From NCBI GenBank assembly GCA_964482435.1, contig CAYZXL010000062.1:1-29252 (forward strand): a stretch of DNA of 29,252 nt. Direction: 5' to 3'. Source of the stretch: CAYZXL01 sp964482435 (lineage in GTDB: Bacteria; Auribacterota; JABMQX01). A program made the position numbers and the translations under genes. The notes beneath the pieces were generated by a model. It was not told the DNA's origin. It did no database searches and saw only the letters and a program-made list of their open reading frames with translations. Every line of letters begins with the position of its first letter. The stretch's first letter is position 1. Positions 7,424-15,158 of the stretch are shown one piece after another.

Positions 7424-9274
7424 TTGAAGCCGAGAAGCCCGATGGTTCGACTTCTTCGCTATGCAGCCCCTTACAGGGGCAAGATAATCCTTGCGCTCGT
7501 CGCGATGGGATGCTACTCCATGGTCAATGCGCTCCTGCCTTTCGGGACAATTACGGCAGCGAATACAGTGATGAAGAAGTATGCTCCGAAGGAGGCCGTG
7601 AAGGCCGAGAGCGCTGAAAAGGTGGAGGCTGGGGCGGGGAAGGTAGAGAGACCCACCGGGCGGAAAACCCTTGACGTCATCTGGTCTTTTTCGCGGTCGG
7701 TCTTGAACACGGAGCGCTGGAAGCCGATTTATCTTGGGGTCGTGATTGCGCTGATTTTTATCCTGAGGGGGATTTTCGCATTCTTCCAGGAATTTCTGAC
7801 GGAGTGGGTCTCGAAGCGGGTGGTCACGGATTTGCGGGACCAGCTTTATGGCCATTTTCATACGCTTTCGGTGGGCTTCTTTTCCGGGGCGAAGACCGGG
7901 GAGCTGATGTCGCGAATCACCAACGACATACATGTCGCGGAAATGGCTTTTTCGCGGGCGCTGGCGGACATATTTCTTCAGCCCCTGAGCATTTTGTTCA
8001 TGCTCGGGTCGTTGACGCTCCTCAGCTGGAAGCTGACGTTATTTACCCTCGTGGGTTTTCCGCTGATTTTCATACCCCTCTTGGGTCTGGGGAAAAAGGT
8101 TCGGAAGAATATGCGGAAAATCCAGGCGTTTCTGGCCAATCTCACGGCGATTGTCCAGGAGACTATTTCCGGGATTCGCGTGGTGCGGGCTTTCGGGATG
8201 GAGAAGTATGAAACGGATAAGTTTGCGAGGGAAAACCGGAGGGTGTTCGAGGCGAGCATCAAGGTCGTGCGAGCATTTGCGGCGATTCACCCTTTGTTGG
8301 AGTTCGTGGGCGGGGTTTCGGCGGCGGTCGTTCTGGTGATGGGGGCCGAGTTGTTCGATATGGAGTTGCCGACGCTTTTAGGGTTCTGCACTGGCGTCTT
8401 CATGCTTTATGTCCCCGCGAAAAAGCTTGGGCAGGTGAACACTCGATTGCAGATGGGGACCGCTGCCGCGGAACGAGTCTTTTCGATCCTGGATACGCCG
8501 CCGGACATCGTGGACTCGCCGGGGGCGATGGAGCTTCCGCGGATGAGAGAGCGTCTCGCGTATGATGGGGTCAATTTCCGGTATGACGAGGAACTGGTGC
8601 TGAAAGATGTGACGTTCGCAGTCAGCCGGGGACAGGTAGTGGCGTTCGTCGGGCCAAGCGGAAGCGGGAAGACCACCATCGTCAACCTTCTTCTTCGATT
8701 CTACGACCCCCTGAGCGGGAGTATAGCAATTGATGGCGTTGACATAAGGGGGGCGAAGGTTTCCTCTTTGAGGGGACAGATGGCGATAGTCAGCCAGGAG
8801 GTCATCCTTTTCAACGATACCATCTCAGCTAACATAGCATACGGGCGGCCGGATACTCCTTTTTCGGAAATTGTCGAAGCGGCCAAAGCGGCAAACGCAG
8901 ACGGGTTCATAGCTTCGCTCCCGGACGGGTACGACACGCTTGTGGGCGAGCGAGGCATCAAGCTATCGGGCGGCGAGAGGCAGCGAATCGCCATTGCCAG
9001 GGCCATTCTCAAGGACCCTGCGATTCTCATTCTCGACGAAGCGACTTCAGCCCTCGACACGGAATCGGAGCGGCTTGTTCAGAGCGCGATTCACGAGTTG
9101 ATGAGGGGGCGGACGGTTCTTGTGATCGCGCACCGGCTTTCGACCGTGATGAGCGCGGATACGATTCTTGTTCTGGAGAATGGCCGGGTTGTGCAGAAGG
9201 GGAGTCACCGGGAGCTCATTGAACAGGAAGGGCTTTACAGGAAGCTCTACGACATGCAATTTCAGGACGTTTGA
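7424..9274 (+). CDS. msbA: MsbA-type lipid A/phospholipid ABC exporter
   Basis: This 616-residue half-transporter has an N-terminal six-helix membrane domain (first helices about 20-42 and 102-122) fused to an ATPase domain. Walker A GPSGSGKTT is at about 410-418, the signature LSGGERQR at about 514-521 and Walker B ILILDEATSALD near 534-545, followed by the switch His in VIAHRLST. Placement 13 bases after lpxB supports a role in flipping core-lipid A across the inner membrane, though the fold alone cannot separate lipid from drug exporters. The listed start is TTG behind GGAAAGGGA; an ATG at 7442 is an alternative giving six fewer residues. Odd feature: the first periplasmic loop (about 43-100) is long and charged, with a Lys/Glu/Ala-rich run, longer than I expect for MsbA. 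Confidence 0.93.
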   Translation: MKPRSPMVRLLRYAAPYRGKIILALVAMGCYSMVNALLPFGTITAANTVMKKYAPKEAVKAESAEKVEAGAGKVERPTGRKTLDVIWSFSRSVLNTERWKPIYLGVVIALIFILRGIFAFFQEFLTEWVSKRVVTDLRDQLYGHFHTLSVGFFSGAKTGELMSRITNDIHVAEMAFSRALADIFLQPLSILFMLGSLTLLSWKLTLFTLVGFPLIFIPLLGLGKKVRKNMRKIQAFLANLTAIVQETISGIRVVRAFGMEKYETDKFARENRRVFEASIKVVRAFAAIHPLLEFVGGVSAAVVLVMGAELFDMELPTLLGFCTGVFMLYVPAKKLGQVNTRLQMGTAAAERVFSILDTPPDIVDSPGAMELPRMRERLAYDGVNFRYDEELVLKDVTFAVSRGQVVAFVGPSGSGKTTIVNLLLRFYDPLSGSIAIDGVDIRGAKVSSLRGQMAIVSQEVILFNDTISANIAYGRPDTPFSEIVEAAKAANADGFIASLPDGYDTLVGERGIKLSGGERQRIAIARAILKDPAILILDEATSALDTESERLVQSAIHELMRGRTVLVIAHRLSTVMSADTILVLENGRVVQKGSHRELIEQEGLYRKLYDMQFQDV

Positions 9275-9345
9275 GGCAGGGGCATGCCGCGAGGGCTGGG
9301 AGCTTAGTCCTCTGATTCGGAAATTCGATGACCTACTTTTTCAAT

Positions 9346-9372
9346 GACAGGATGAACAGGATGGACAGGATT
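9346..9372. repeat. 9-bp tandem repeat, three units (ACAGGAT type)
   Basis: Units GACAGGATG, AACAGGATG and GACAGGATT follow one another without gaps. The same core ACAGGAT recurs at 20113-20119. It is intergenic. Confidence 0.8.
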
Positions 9373-9546
9373 CTGTGAATTGCTGTACGTCCCGTTTTCA
9401 ATTCTGTGAATTCAGGCCGCGGGAGCGGGACGTGCAGGCGTGCCGAGCGCGCGCCAAAGGCAGGGCAGGTTCCTGCCATCCCTTTCAATCCCCTGGCCGC
9501 GGGCAGGCCGTCAATCCTGTAAATGTTGTCGAAAATATCCATGCCT

Positions 9547-9571
9547 CTGGCCCCGCCTTCGTCGGGGTCAG
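9547..9571. repeat. GC hairpin upstream of the acyltransferase gene
   Basis: CTGGCCCCG pairs with CGGGGTCAG (one G-T wobble) across a short CCTTCGT loop. It lies 57 bases before the ATG at 9629. Its core resembles the GCCCCGCC/GGCGGGG hairpin at 25204-25221, so a dispersed element is likely; attenuation of the downstream gene is possible. Confidence 0.5.
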
Positions 9572-9628
9572 GTCGTTGTATTCCGCAATTCATGTATTCA
9601 GGCGAAATATCGTCAGTTCGCGAGTGTC

Positions 9629-10318
9629 ATGCGTCTGAGAAAGAGACTCCTGCTCAACGTGCTGCCTCTGGCTGGGTACGCGCTCAGCAAGATCATCGGT
9701 GCCACGCAAAGGACGCGGGTCATCAACCTCCGCACGGTCAAGACCGTTTTTGCGAAACACGGCTGTGCGATATTTGCGTTCTGGCACAATCGGTTGTTCA
9801 TGATTGCGTACATCTATCGCCGGCTTTTTGGGATGAAGGACATTGTCACGTTGATCAGCTCTAGCCGGGATGGAGAGCATTTCGTCCGGGCGTTGAGGTT
9901 TTTCCGGCCGTTTGTGGTGAGGGGGTCATCAACGAGGGGCGGCTCGGTGGCTTTCAAGCTGCTTGTGAGGAAAATCAAGCAGGGGATGGACTGCATAATT
10001 ACGCCCGATGGGCCCCGCGGGCCAAGGTATCAGGTGCAGCCGGGGACTGTCGCGCTTGCGAGGCTTACGGGGGTGCCGATAATCCCGGTGAGCTACTGGT
10101 CGTCCCGGCGAATTATCCTGGGCACGTGGGATCGCTTCATCGCCACGCTTCCTTTCGGAAGGACGACCTATGTTTTCGGTGAGCCGCTATATTGTCCTGC
10201 GGAAGCAACCGAAATGGAGATGGCGCGGCTGGCGGAGCGGCTGAAGGAAGGGTTGCTCGCTGCATCGCGCCGGGCGATGGAGGACCTGGGCGAGGCCCCT
10301 GGGCAAGGGGAGGAGTGA
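9629..10318 (+). CDS. DUF374 lysophospholipid acyltransferase-family protein
   Basis: The 229-residue product matches the DUF374 branch of the LPLAT acyltransferases (COG2121), membrane-associated enzymes usually found with lipid A and Kdo-transfer genes. Visible motifs are FWHNR at about 51-55, SSSRDGE at 77-83, RGSSTRGG at 98-105, TPDGPRGPRY at 125-134, then GTVALARLTGVPIIPVSYW. The frame is open back to 9440, but the first 63 codons cross intergenic repeats and hairpins, while the protein from MRLRKRLLL matches the usual N-terminus (basic residues then a hydrophobic helix). I therefore start at 9629, although no strong ribosome site is visible. The likely role is acylation of lipid A or a related lipid; the substrate is not established. 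Confidence 0.92.
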   Translation: MRLRKRLLLNVLPLAGYALSKIIGATQRTRVINLRTVKTVFAKHGCAIFAFWHNRLFMIAYIYRRLFGMKDIVTLISSSRDGEHFVRALRFFRPFVVRGSSTRGGSVAFKLLVRKIKQGMDCIITPDGPRGPRYQVQPGTVALARLTGVPIIPVSYWSSRRIILGTWDRFIATLPFGRTTYVFGEPLYCPAEATEMEMARLAERLKEGLLAASRRAMEDLGEAPGQGEE

Positions 10319-10325
10319 GGTTCTG

Positions 10326-10344
10326 GGAGGGAATCCCACCCTCC
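10326..10344 (+). terminator. Possible weak terminator hairpin
   Basis: GGAGGG pairs with CCCTCC around AATCCCA nine bases after the acyltransferase stop, followed by ATTTCG. The stem is only six base pairs and the T-run is short, so termination strength is uncertain. Confidence 0.35.
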
Positions 10345-10396
10345 ATTTCGTCGGGAAATTCCAGCCGTCGGGAACTCGGAGGCTTGGCAATCGCGA

Positions 10397-10425
10397 TTGA
10401 ATCCCACATTTCAATGATGTATGCT
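10397..10425 (+). promoter_or_regulatory. Possible promoter for the lipoyl operon
   Basis: TTGAAT at 10397-10402 and TATGCT at 10420-10425 are 17 bases apart, each matching sigma-70 boxes at four of six positions. The spot is 48 bases before the lpd ATG and after the preceding hairpin. The match is moderate only. Confidence 0.3.
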
Positions 10426-10472
10426 TCGCTGTCCTTTGGGACGGGAGAAAGGATGGCGCGGAGAAAGGATAT

Positions 10473-11888
10473 ATGGGAAAGTACGACCTTGCGATACTTG
10501 GAGGCGGGCCGGGCGGATACGTCGCGGCGATAAGGGCGGCTCAGCTCGGGTTAAAGGTGTGTCTTATCGAGAAGGGGCTTGTCGGAGGGACTTGCCTGAA
10601 CCGCGGCTGTATCCCGACGAAGGTGGTGTTGCATGCGGCGGAGCTCCTCGAGAGAGCGCGGGATGCCGAGCGATTCGGAATTGTCATCAAGGAGCCGAGC
10701 TTTTCGTTCAGAAAGGTGATGGATAGGAAAGCCGAGGTTGTGAAGGCGTTGAGGGAAGGGGTAGAGCTTCTTCTGAAGAAGCACAACGTTGAGGTTGTCC
10801 GCGGGACAGGGAGGCTTGCGGCGCGGAACACGATTCAGGTCGAGAGGAAGGAAGGACCGCTCACAGTAAAGTCCGGGAAGACAATCATTGCGACGGGTTC
10901 GGAGCCGCTGAGTTTGCCGATGATTTCTCTTGATGGGGAGAGGTTTCTGTCGTCCACGGATGCGCTGGTTCAGAAGAATTTGCCGGAGTCGTTACTGATA
11001 ATCGGGGGCGGGTACGTCGGGTGCGAATTTGCTGCTTTCTTCTCGGTTTTCGGAGTTGAAGTGACAATTGTGGAGATGACGGACCAGTTGCTGCCGGGGC
11101 TGGAGTCGCTCGCCGCGAAAACGCTTCAGAGGCAGATGGAAAAGAAGGGTGTAAGGATGCTTCTCAACTCGAAAGTCGCGCGGGCGGGCACGGAAGACGG
11201 AAAAGCTGTGTGCGAGTTGTCGTCCGGGGAGAAGCTCTCGGCGGAGAAGGCACTGGTTTCGGTGGGGAGGAAGCTCAATTCCGACGGGATAGGGCTGGAA
11301 GAAATTCGGGTTGAGACGAAGAACGGGGCGATTCTCGTGGACGAGTACATGCAGACGAGCGTCGCCGGGACGTTTGCGGTGGGCGATGTGGTGAACAAAG
11401 GGTTGCTTGCTCACGTGGCGAACCACCAGGGAATCGTCGCGGCGGAGAATGCCGCGGGCGGGTCGTCAAGAATGGATTATTCGGCTGTGCCCTATTGCAT
11501 TTACACGTCGCCGGAAGTAGCTGCGGTGGGGCTGAGCCGCCGCCAGGCGGAGGAGCAGGGGCGACAGGTTGTCGTCGGGAAGTTCCCGTTTGCCGCTCTG
11601 GGAAAAGCCGTCATCAGCGGCAACACGGAGGGCTTCGCGCAGATTGTGGCGGACGCCAAAACGGGAGAGATTCTCGGAGGGCAGATTGTCGGCGTGGACG
11701 CGACAAACCTCATCAGCGAGGTGGTTGCCCTGATGAAAACCGAAGGGACCCTCGACGAGCTTTCCGGAGCAATTCACCCGCATCCAACTCTCCCGGAAGC
11801 CATCATGGAGGCCGCCTTCGACGCCAAAGGGCAAAGTATCCACATATTTTCATCTCGCACGAGAAAAAGCCCTGGCGCGGAAGGGTAG
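10473..11888 (+). CDS. lpdA: Dihydrolipoyl dehydrogenase (E3)
   Basis: This 471-residue flavoprotein reoxidises the dihydrolipoyl group of 2-oxo acid dehydrogenase complexes or of glycine-cleavage H protein, passing electrons to NAD+. It has the FAD-binding GGGPGG motif at 10-15, the redox disulfide Cys41/Cys46 in GGTCLNRGCIPTK, a second Rossmann fold with IGGGYVGCEFA, the FAD motif TFAVGDVV, and the C-terminal catalytic His-Glu pair in HPHPTLPEAIMEA. An AAAGGAT ribosome site precedes the ATG. The next gene begins four bases after its stop. Lipoyl synthase two genes downstream makes lipoyl-dependent E3, rather than mercuric or glutathione reductase, the best reading. No E1 or E2 genes are in the window. 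Confidence 0.97.
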   Translation: MGKYDLAILGGGPGGYVAAIRAAQLGLKVCLIEKGLVGGTCLNRGCIPTKVVLHAAELLERARDAERFGIVIKEPSFSFRKVMDRKAEVVKALREGVELLLKKHNVEVVRGTGRLAARNTIQVERKEGPLTVKSGKTIIATGSEPLSLPMISLDGERFLSSTDALVQKNLPESLLIIGGGYVGCEFAAFFSVFGVEVTIVEMTDQLLPGLESLAAKTLQRQMEKKGVRMLLNSKVARAGTEDGKAVCELSSGEKLSAEKALVSVGRKLNSDGIGLEEIRVETKNGAILVDEYMQTSVAGTFAVGDVVNKGLLAHVANHQGIVAAENAAGGSSRMDYSAVPYCIYTSPEVAAVGLSRRQAEEQGRQVVVGKFPFAALGKAVISGNTEGFAQIVADAKTGEILGGQIVGVDATNLISEVVALMKTEGTLDELSGAIHPHPTLPEAIMEAAFDAKGQSIHIFSSRTRKSPGAEG

Positions 11889-11892
11889 CGAG

Positions 11893-12753
11893 ATGTCGGA
11901 AACAAGGGAGCAAGGAAAAATGATGCCGGGTTCAGGTGGCGAGTGGTGTCCTAAGCGAGTGTGGGGCGTGGATTTCAGCGGGGCCAAAGACGCGGGCAAG
12001 AAGATATGGATTGCAGGCGGGCAGATTCGACGCGGCATCCTCGAGATAGAGAGCTGCGGGGCGGCAAGGGAGCTCCCCGGGTTCGGAACCAAGCGGGATG
12101 AGTGTCTGGCGGGGCTATGTGAATTTGTGGCGAGGCAGGGCGAATGTGTCTTCGGCTTTGATTTTCCTTTTGGGCTGCCGGAGAAGCTCGTGAAGGAGGG
12201 GACTTGGGAGGAGTTTGTCGCCGCGTTTCGGAAGACTTACGCTGACCCGGAGTCGTTCAGAAACGCTTGTCTTACGGCAGCACGCGGGCGAGAACTGAAG
12301 CGGTTGACCGACAGAGAATGCCAGAACCCCTTCTCCCCATATCACCTGAAGCTTTACAGGCAGACGTATCATGGGATTCGGGACATTCTTGGGCCCATTG
12401 TGGCGAAGGGGCTGGCGTGCGTGCCGCCGATGCAGAAGTTGGTACCGGGGAAGCCATGGGTCCTTGAGATTTGCCCCGCGGCGACGCTGAAACGAGAGGG
12501 GCTCTATCTGTCGTACAAGGGGAAGACGAAAGAGCACCGGGAGGCCAGGCGGTGGATTCTGGAAGGAATTGAGCGCCCGGGGGGCCTGCGAATAGGGTCG
12601 CAGGAAATACGGGAAAAGGTTCTGGATGATTCTGGGGGCGATGGGCTTGATAGCGTTATCGCGGCCCTGGCGGCCTTCCGGGCGGTCCTGAGCGGAGAGG
12701 TTGCGAGAAGAGTCGAGAAACCCTATGTGGTTGAGGGGTGCACTTTTGTATAA
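11893..12753 (+). CDS. DUF429-like protein (predicted RNase H-like fold)
   Basis: The 286-residue protein has no well-defined function. The pattern GVDFSGA with Asp27, a second acidic motif FGFDFPFGLP with Asp90, and a C-terminal GGDGLDSVIAALAAF block (about 250-265) fit the DUF429 family, which is predicted to have an RNase H-like fold with acidic metal-binding residues. Its start lies four bases after the lpd stop and lipA follows 56 bases after its own stop, so it is probably co-transcribed with lipoyl-pathway genes. A nuclease or other metal-dependent activity is a prediction from fold only. The DUF429 assignment itself rests on these motifs and is moderately sure. Confidence 0.75.
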   Translation: MSETREQGKMMPGSGGEWCPKRVWGVDFSGAKDAGKKIWIAGGQIRRGILEIESCGAARELPGFGTKRDECLAGLCEFVARQGECVFGFDFPFGLPEKLVKEGTWEEFVAAFRKTYADPESFRNACLTAARGRELKRLTDRECQNPFSPYHLKLYRQTYHGIRDILGPIVAKGLACVPPMQKLVPGKPWVLEICPAATLKREGLYLSYKGKTKEHREARRWILEGIERPGGLRIGSQEIREKVLDDSGGDGLDSVIAALAAFRAVLSGEVARRVEKPYVVEGCTFV

Positions 12754-12754
12754 T
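12749..12754 (+). promoter_or_regulatory. Perfect TATAAT at the DUF429 stop codon
   Basis: A consensus -10 hexamer overlaps the TAA stop, 55 bases before the preferred lipA ATG. The -35 position carries TGTGGT, a poor match. It may give lipA an internal promoter, or be chance. Confidence 0.25.
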
Positions 12755-12809
12755 TACACGTTTGGACCTTCGTTCAGGCTGCGCCGCTGAGAGGAGTTCG
12801 TCCGGGAGT

Positions 12810-13697
12810 ATGAAGGTTAATAGGTGTTTTCCGGATTGGGTGAGAAAGTCGCTTCCGTCAGATGGTAGGTGGGCGGAGACTGCACGGATTATTGAGCGGC
12901 TGCGTCTCGCAACGGTCTGCCAGTCCGCGCGGTGCCCGAACATCTGGGAGTGCTTCTCTAAGAAAATTGCGACTGTGATGATTTTAGGGGAGCGGTGCAC
13001 GAGGAACTGCCGGTTCTGCGCGGTGGAGACTGGCACGCCAGAGGCCGTGGACGAAGATGAGCCTCGCCGGGTCGCGGAGGCGGTGCGAGAGCTTGGTCTG
13101 CGGCACGTCGTGGTTACTTCTGTAACGCGAGATGACCTTGAGGACGGCGGGGCGGGGCATTTCGCAAAGGTCGTGAAAGAGATTTTGCTTGTTAACGAAG
13201 GAGTGACGGTAGAGGTCTTGACGCCGGATTTTGGAGGGCGAATAGATGTGCTGCGGCAGATTGTCGAGGCTGGGCCGGTAATATTCGGGCACAACGTGGA
13301 GACGGTGCCGCGGCTGTATTCGCCGGTGAGGCCCGAGGCCGACTATCGCCGTTCGCTTGGTCTTCTCGGCGCCGTGAAGGAAATGGAGTCGGACAGGATG
13401 CTGACGAAGTCGGGATTGATGGTGGGATTGGGAGAAGCTCTCGATGAAGTCGTCGAGGTTTTGCGGGATTTGAGAGAGGTTGGATGCGACATCGTAACTA
13501 TCGGACAATATCTTCAGCCAACGCGTGACAGTGTTCCGGTGGAAGAGTTCATTCGCCCGGAGAAGTTCGAAGAATTGGAGAGAACGGCTCTGGAGATGGG
13601 ATTTGCCGGCGCGTTTTGCGGTCCGTTTGTGAGGAGCTCGTATTTAGCGGACAGGTTTGTCGCCGCTATGGATGCGGAGCGTGCCAGCAAGAGGTAA
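12810..13697 (+). CDS. lipA: Lipoyl synthase (radical SAM)
   Basis: LipA inserts two sulfur atoms into protein-bound octanoyl groups to form lipoate. Both iron-sulfur clusters are ligated as expected: Cys37, Cys42 and Cys48 (CxxxxCxxxxxC) for the auxiliary cluster and Cys63, Cys67 and Cys70 (CxxxCxxC) for the radical SAM cluster, with the C-terminal RSSY motif near the end. The frame is open back to a GTG at 12738 that overlaps the DUF429 gene. I prefer the ATG at 12810 because the family normally begins just before a RPxWLK-like segment (here CFPDWVRKSLP), and GAGGAG lies at 12791-12796, though 13 bases is a long spacer. From this start it is 295 residues. It sits in one operon with lpd; lipB is not in the window. 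Confidence 0.97.
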   Translation: MKVNRCFPDWVRKSLPSDGRWAETARIIERLRLATVCQSARCPNIWECFSKKIATVMILGERCTRNCRFCAVETGTPEAVDEDEPRRVAEAVRELGLRHVVVTSVTRDDLEDGGAGHFAKVVKEILLVNEGVTVEVLTPDFGGRIDVLRQIVEAGPVIFGHNVETVPRLYSPVRPEADYRRSLGLLGAVKEMESDRMLTKSGLMVGLGEALDEVVEVLRDLREVGCDIVTIGQYLQPTRDSVPVEEFIRPEKFEELERTALEMGFAGAFCGPFVRSSYLADRFVAAMDAERASKR

Positions 13698-13721
13698 ACT
13701 GGAGAGGAGGAGAGAAAGAAC

Positions 13722-14912
13722 ATGTCTTTCGCAGAAGCAAACCGGATGAAACGATTGCCTCCGTACCTTTTCACAATCATGGACGAGCTGAAAAGGGAAG
13801 TTGTCGAGAGAGGAGGAGACGTCATTGACTTAGGAATGGGAAGTCCGGACCAGCCGACGCCCAAGCATGTGATTGATGCGCTCGTCGAGGCAACGACGAA
13901 GGTGGAGATGCACAGGTACTCGCGGCGAGATGGAGAGGTCGAGCGTAACCTGAGGAAAGCCATTGCGCAGTGGTACGAGCAGCGATTCAACGTGATGCTC
14001 AATCCCGAGACGGAGGTCGTGCCTCTCATCGGGTCAAAGGAAGGTGTGGCGCACTTCTCCCTTTCGTTTCTGAACAACGACGACATTGCGCTCGTCCCGA
14101 GTCCGGCGTATCCGGTCCACTTCGACGGAGTGATTCTGGCGGGAGGCATTCTCTACAACATCCCTCTGAATCCGGAGAATGGGTACAAGCCGGAACTTGA
14201 AAAACTCGACAACCACATCGTCAGCCGGTCAAAAATCCTCTTCCTGTGTTATCCCCACAACCCGACGTCGGCGGTTGTTGACCTGGATTTCTTCGAGAAG
14301 GTGACGAGGTGGGCGAGGGATAAGAACATCATAGTCGGGCACGACAACGCTTACTCGGACATCGTTTTCGACGACTACAAAGCTCCCAGCTTCCTCCAGG
14401 CAAAAGGCGCACGGAAAATCGGGATTGAGTTCCACACTGTCTCGAAGTCGTACAACATGGCGGGGTGGCGGCTCGGATTCGCCGTCGGAAATTCGGAAAT
14501 CCTTCGCATTCTGGAGAAGACGAAGTCGTATATGGATTTCGGGATATTCCGGGGCGTTCAATATGCCGCGATAGCAGCTCTGACCGGGCCGCAGGATTGC
14601 GTAACGGAGACGGTGAAGACCTACGAGAGAAGGGTGAACACTTTCGTGAAGGGGCTGAACTCCATCGGCTGGGAGGTGCCGCGACCGAAGGCAACCTTCT
14701 ACGTTTGGGCGCACATTCCGCTGAAGTTCAGCGCGTTGAATTCGCTGGAGTTCTGCAAGCTGATGGTTGAGGAGACAGGCGTCGTCAGCGCGCCGGGAAC
14801 CGGATTCGGCGAATACGGCGAGGGGTTCGTCCGGTTCGCGATGGTAGAAAAAGAAGAAAGACTCCTCGAGGCCGTCCGGCGAATCAAGGAATTTCTCGCC
14901 ATCCGGGCATGA
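13722..14912 (+). CDS. PLP class I/II aminotransferase (AlaC/DapL-like)
   Basis: This 396-residue fold-type I aminotransferase has a clear PLP lysine, Lys242, in VSKSYNMAGWR, with the motifs LPPYLF, DLGMGSPDQPTP, GSKEGVAH, YPHNPT and HDNAYSDI expected of the subgroup that holds alanine transaminase AlaC and LL-diaminopimelate aminotransferase-like enzymes. Which of those reactions it performs cannot be settled here. A strong GGAGAGGAGG ribosome site precedes the ATG by about a dozen bases. It starts 24 bases after lipA, so it is the last gene of that operon. It is not GnnB, the amine transferase that would pair with the upstream Gfo/Idh enzyme: that is a different aminotransferase subgroup. 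Confidence 0.92.
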   Translation: MSFAEANRMKRLPPYLFTIMDELKREVVERGGDVIDLGMGSPDQPTPKHVIDALVEATTKVEMHRYSRRDGEVERNLRKAIAQWYEQRFNVMLNPETEVVPLIGSKEGVAHFSLSFLNNDDIALVPSPAYPVHFDGVILAGGILYNIPLNPENGYKPELEKLDNHIVSRSKILFLCYPHNPTSAVVDLDFFEKVTRWARDKNIIVGHDNAYSDIVFDDYKAPSFLQAKGARKIGIEFHTVSKSYNMAGWRLGFAVGNSEILRILEKTKSYMDFGIFRGVQYAAIAALTGPQDCVTETVKTYERRVNTFVKGLNSIGWEVPRPKATFYVWAHIPLKFSALNSLEFCKLMVEETGVVSAPGTGFGEYGEGFVRFAMVEKEERLLEAVRRIKEFLAIRA

Positions 14913-15076
14913 AGTTAAGCCCGCCTTCCAGCGTCGGATTGCATTTGCCCCTCGGGTTTGGGGGTCGGGGGCTGGGGGCTCAAAAGAGAGGCCCAAGTGC
15001 CTCGGGAGGGCGACCCTGAAGTCCAGACCCCAGGCCCGCCGCCCCGGAGCGCGAAGGGGCTCAGCTTGCCACACGA

Positions 15077-15107
15077 CCTGAGATTCTTCGGTTCGCTCAG
15101 AATGACA
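15077..15107. repeat. Dispersed repeat (reverse reads SEPKNLRS-type)
   Basis: A segment containing CTGAG, ATTCTTCGG and CTCAGAATGACA, with its ends CTGAG and CTCAG able to pair. The minus-strand translation reads VILSEPKNLRS in one frame and CHSERTEES in another; I recall these phrases as recurrent repeat-derived peptides in environmental genomes. It occupies the gap between the aminotransferase and GH51 genes. Confidence 0.65.
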
Positions 15108-15158
15108 AAATCGGAAGTCGTTCCTTGGCCTGGCTCGATACCTGAAAGGTAGGGCGTG

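Larger units (their letters stand above)
9275..9628. other. Repeat-filled gap
   Basis: No gene is supportable in this 354-base gap. It holds a three-unit 9-bp tandem repeat (9346-9372), an 11-bp direct repeat TTCTGTGAATT at 9371-9381 and 9402-9412, an ACGTCCCG/CGGGACGT inverted pair (9387-9394 and 9426-9433) and a nine-base-pair hairpin at 9547-9571. The upstream open part of the acyltransferase frame runs through the right half but is not gene-like. Confidence 0.65.

Noticed and set aside
9440..9628. N-terminal extension of the acyltransferase from 9440
   Set aside because: The extra 63 codons run through hairpins and repeat-like sequence; family members start at the MRLRKRLLL-type segment.
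12738..12809. GTG start of lipA at 12738
   Set aside because: The additional 24 residues overlap the DUF429 gene and do not resemble a lipoyl synthase N-terminus; ATG 12810 fits the family better.
13722..14912. GnnB partner for the Gfo/Idh enzyme
   Set aside because: The motifs place this aminotransferase in the AlaC/DapL-like group, not in the sugar aminotransferase group.
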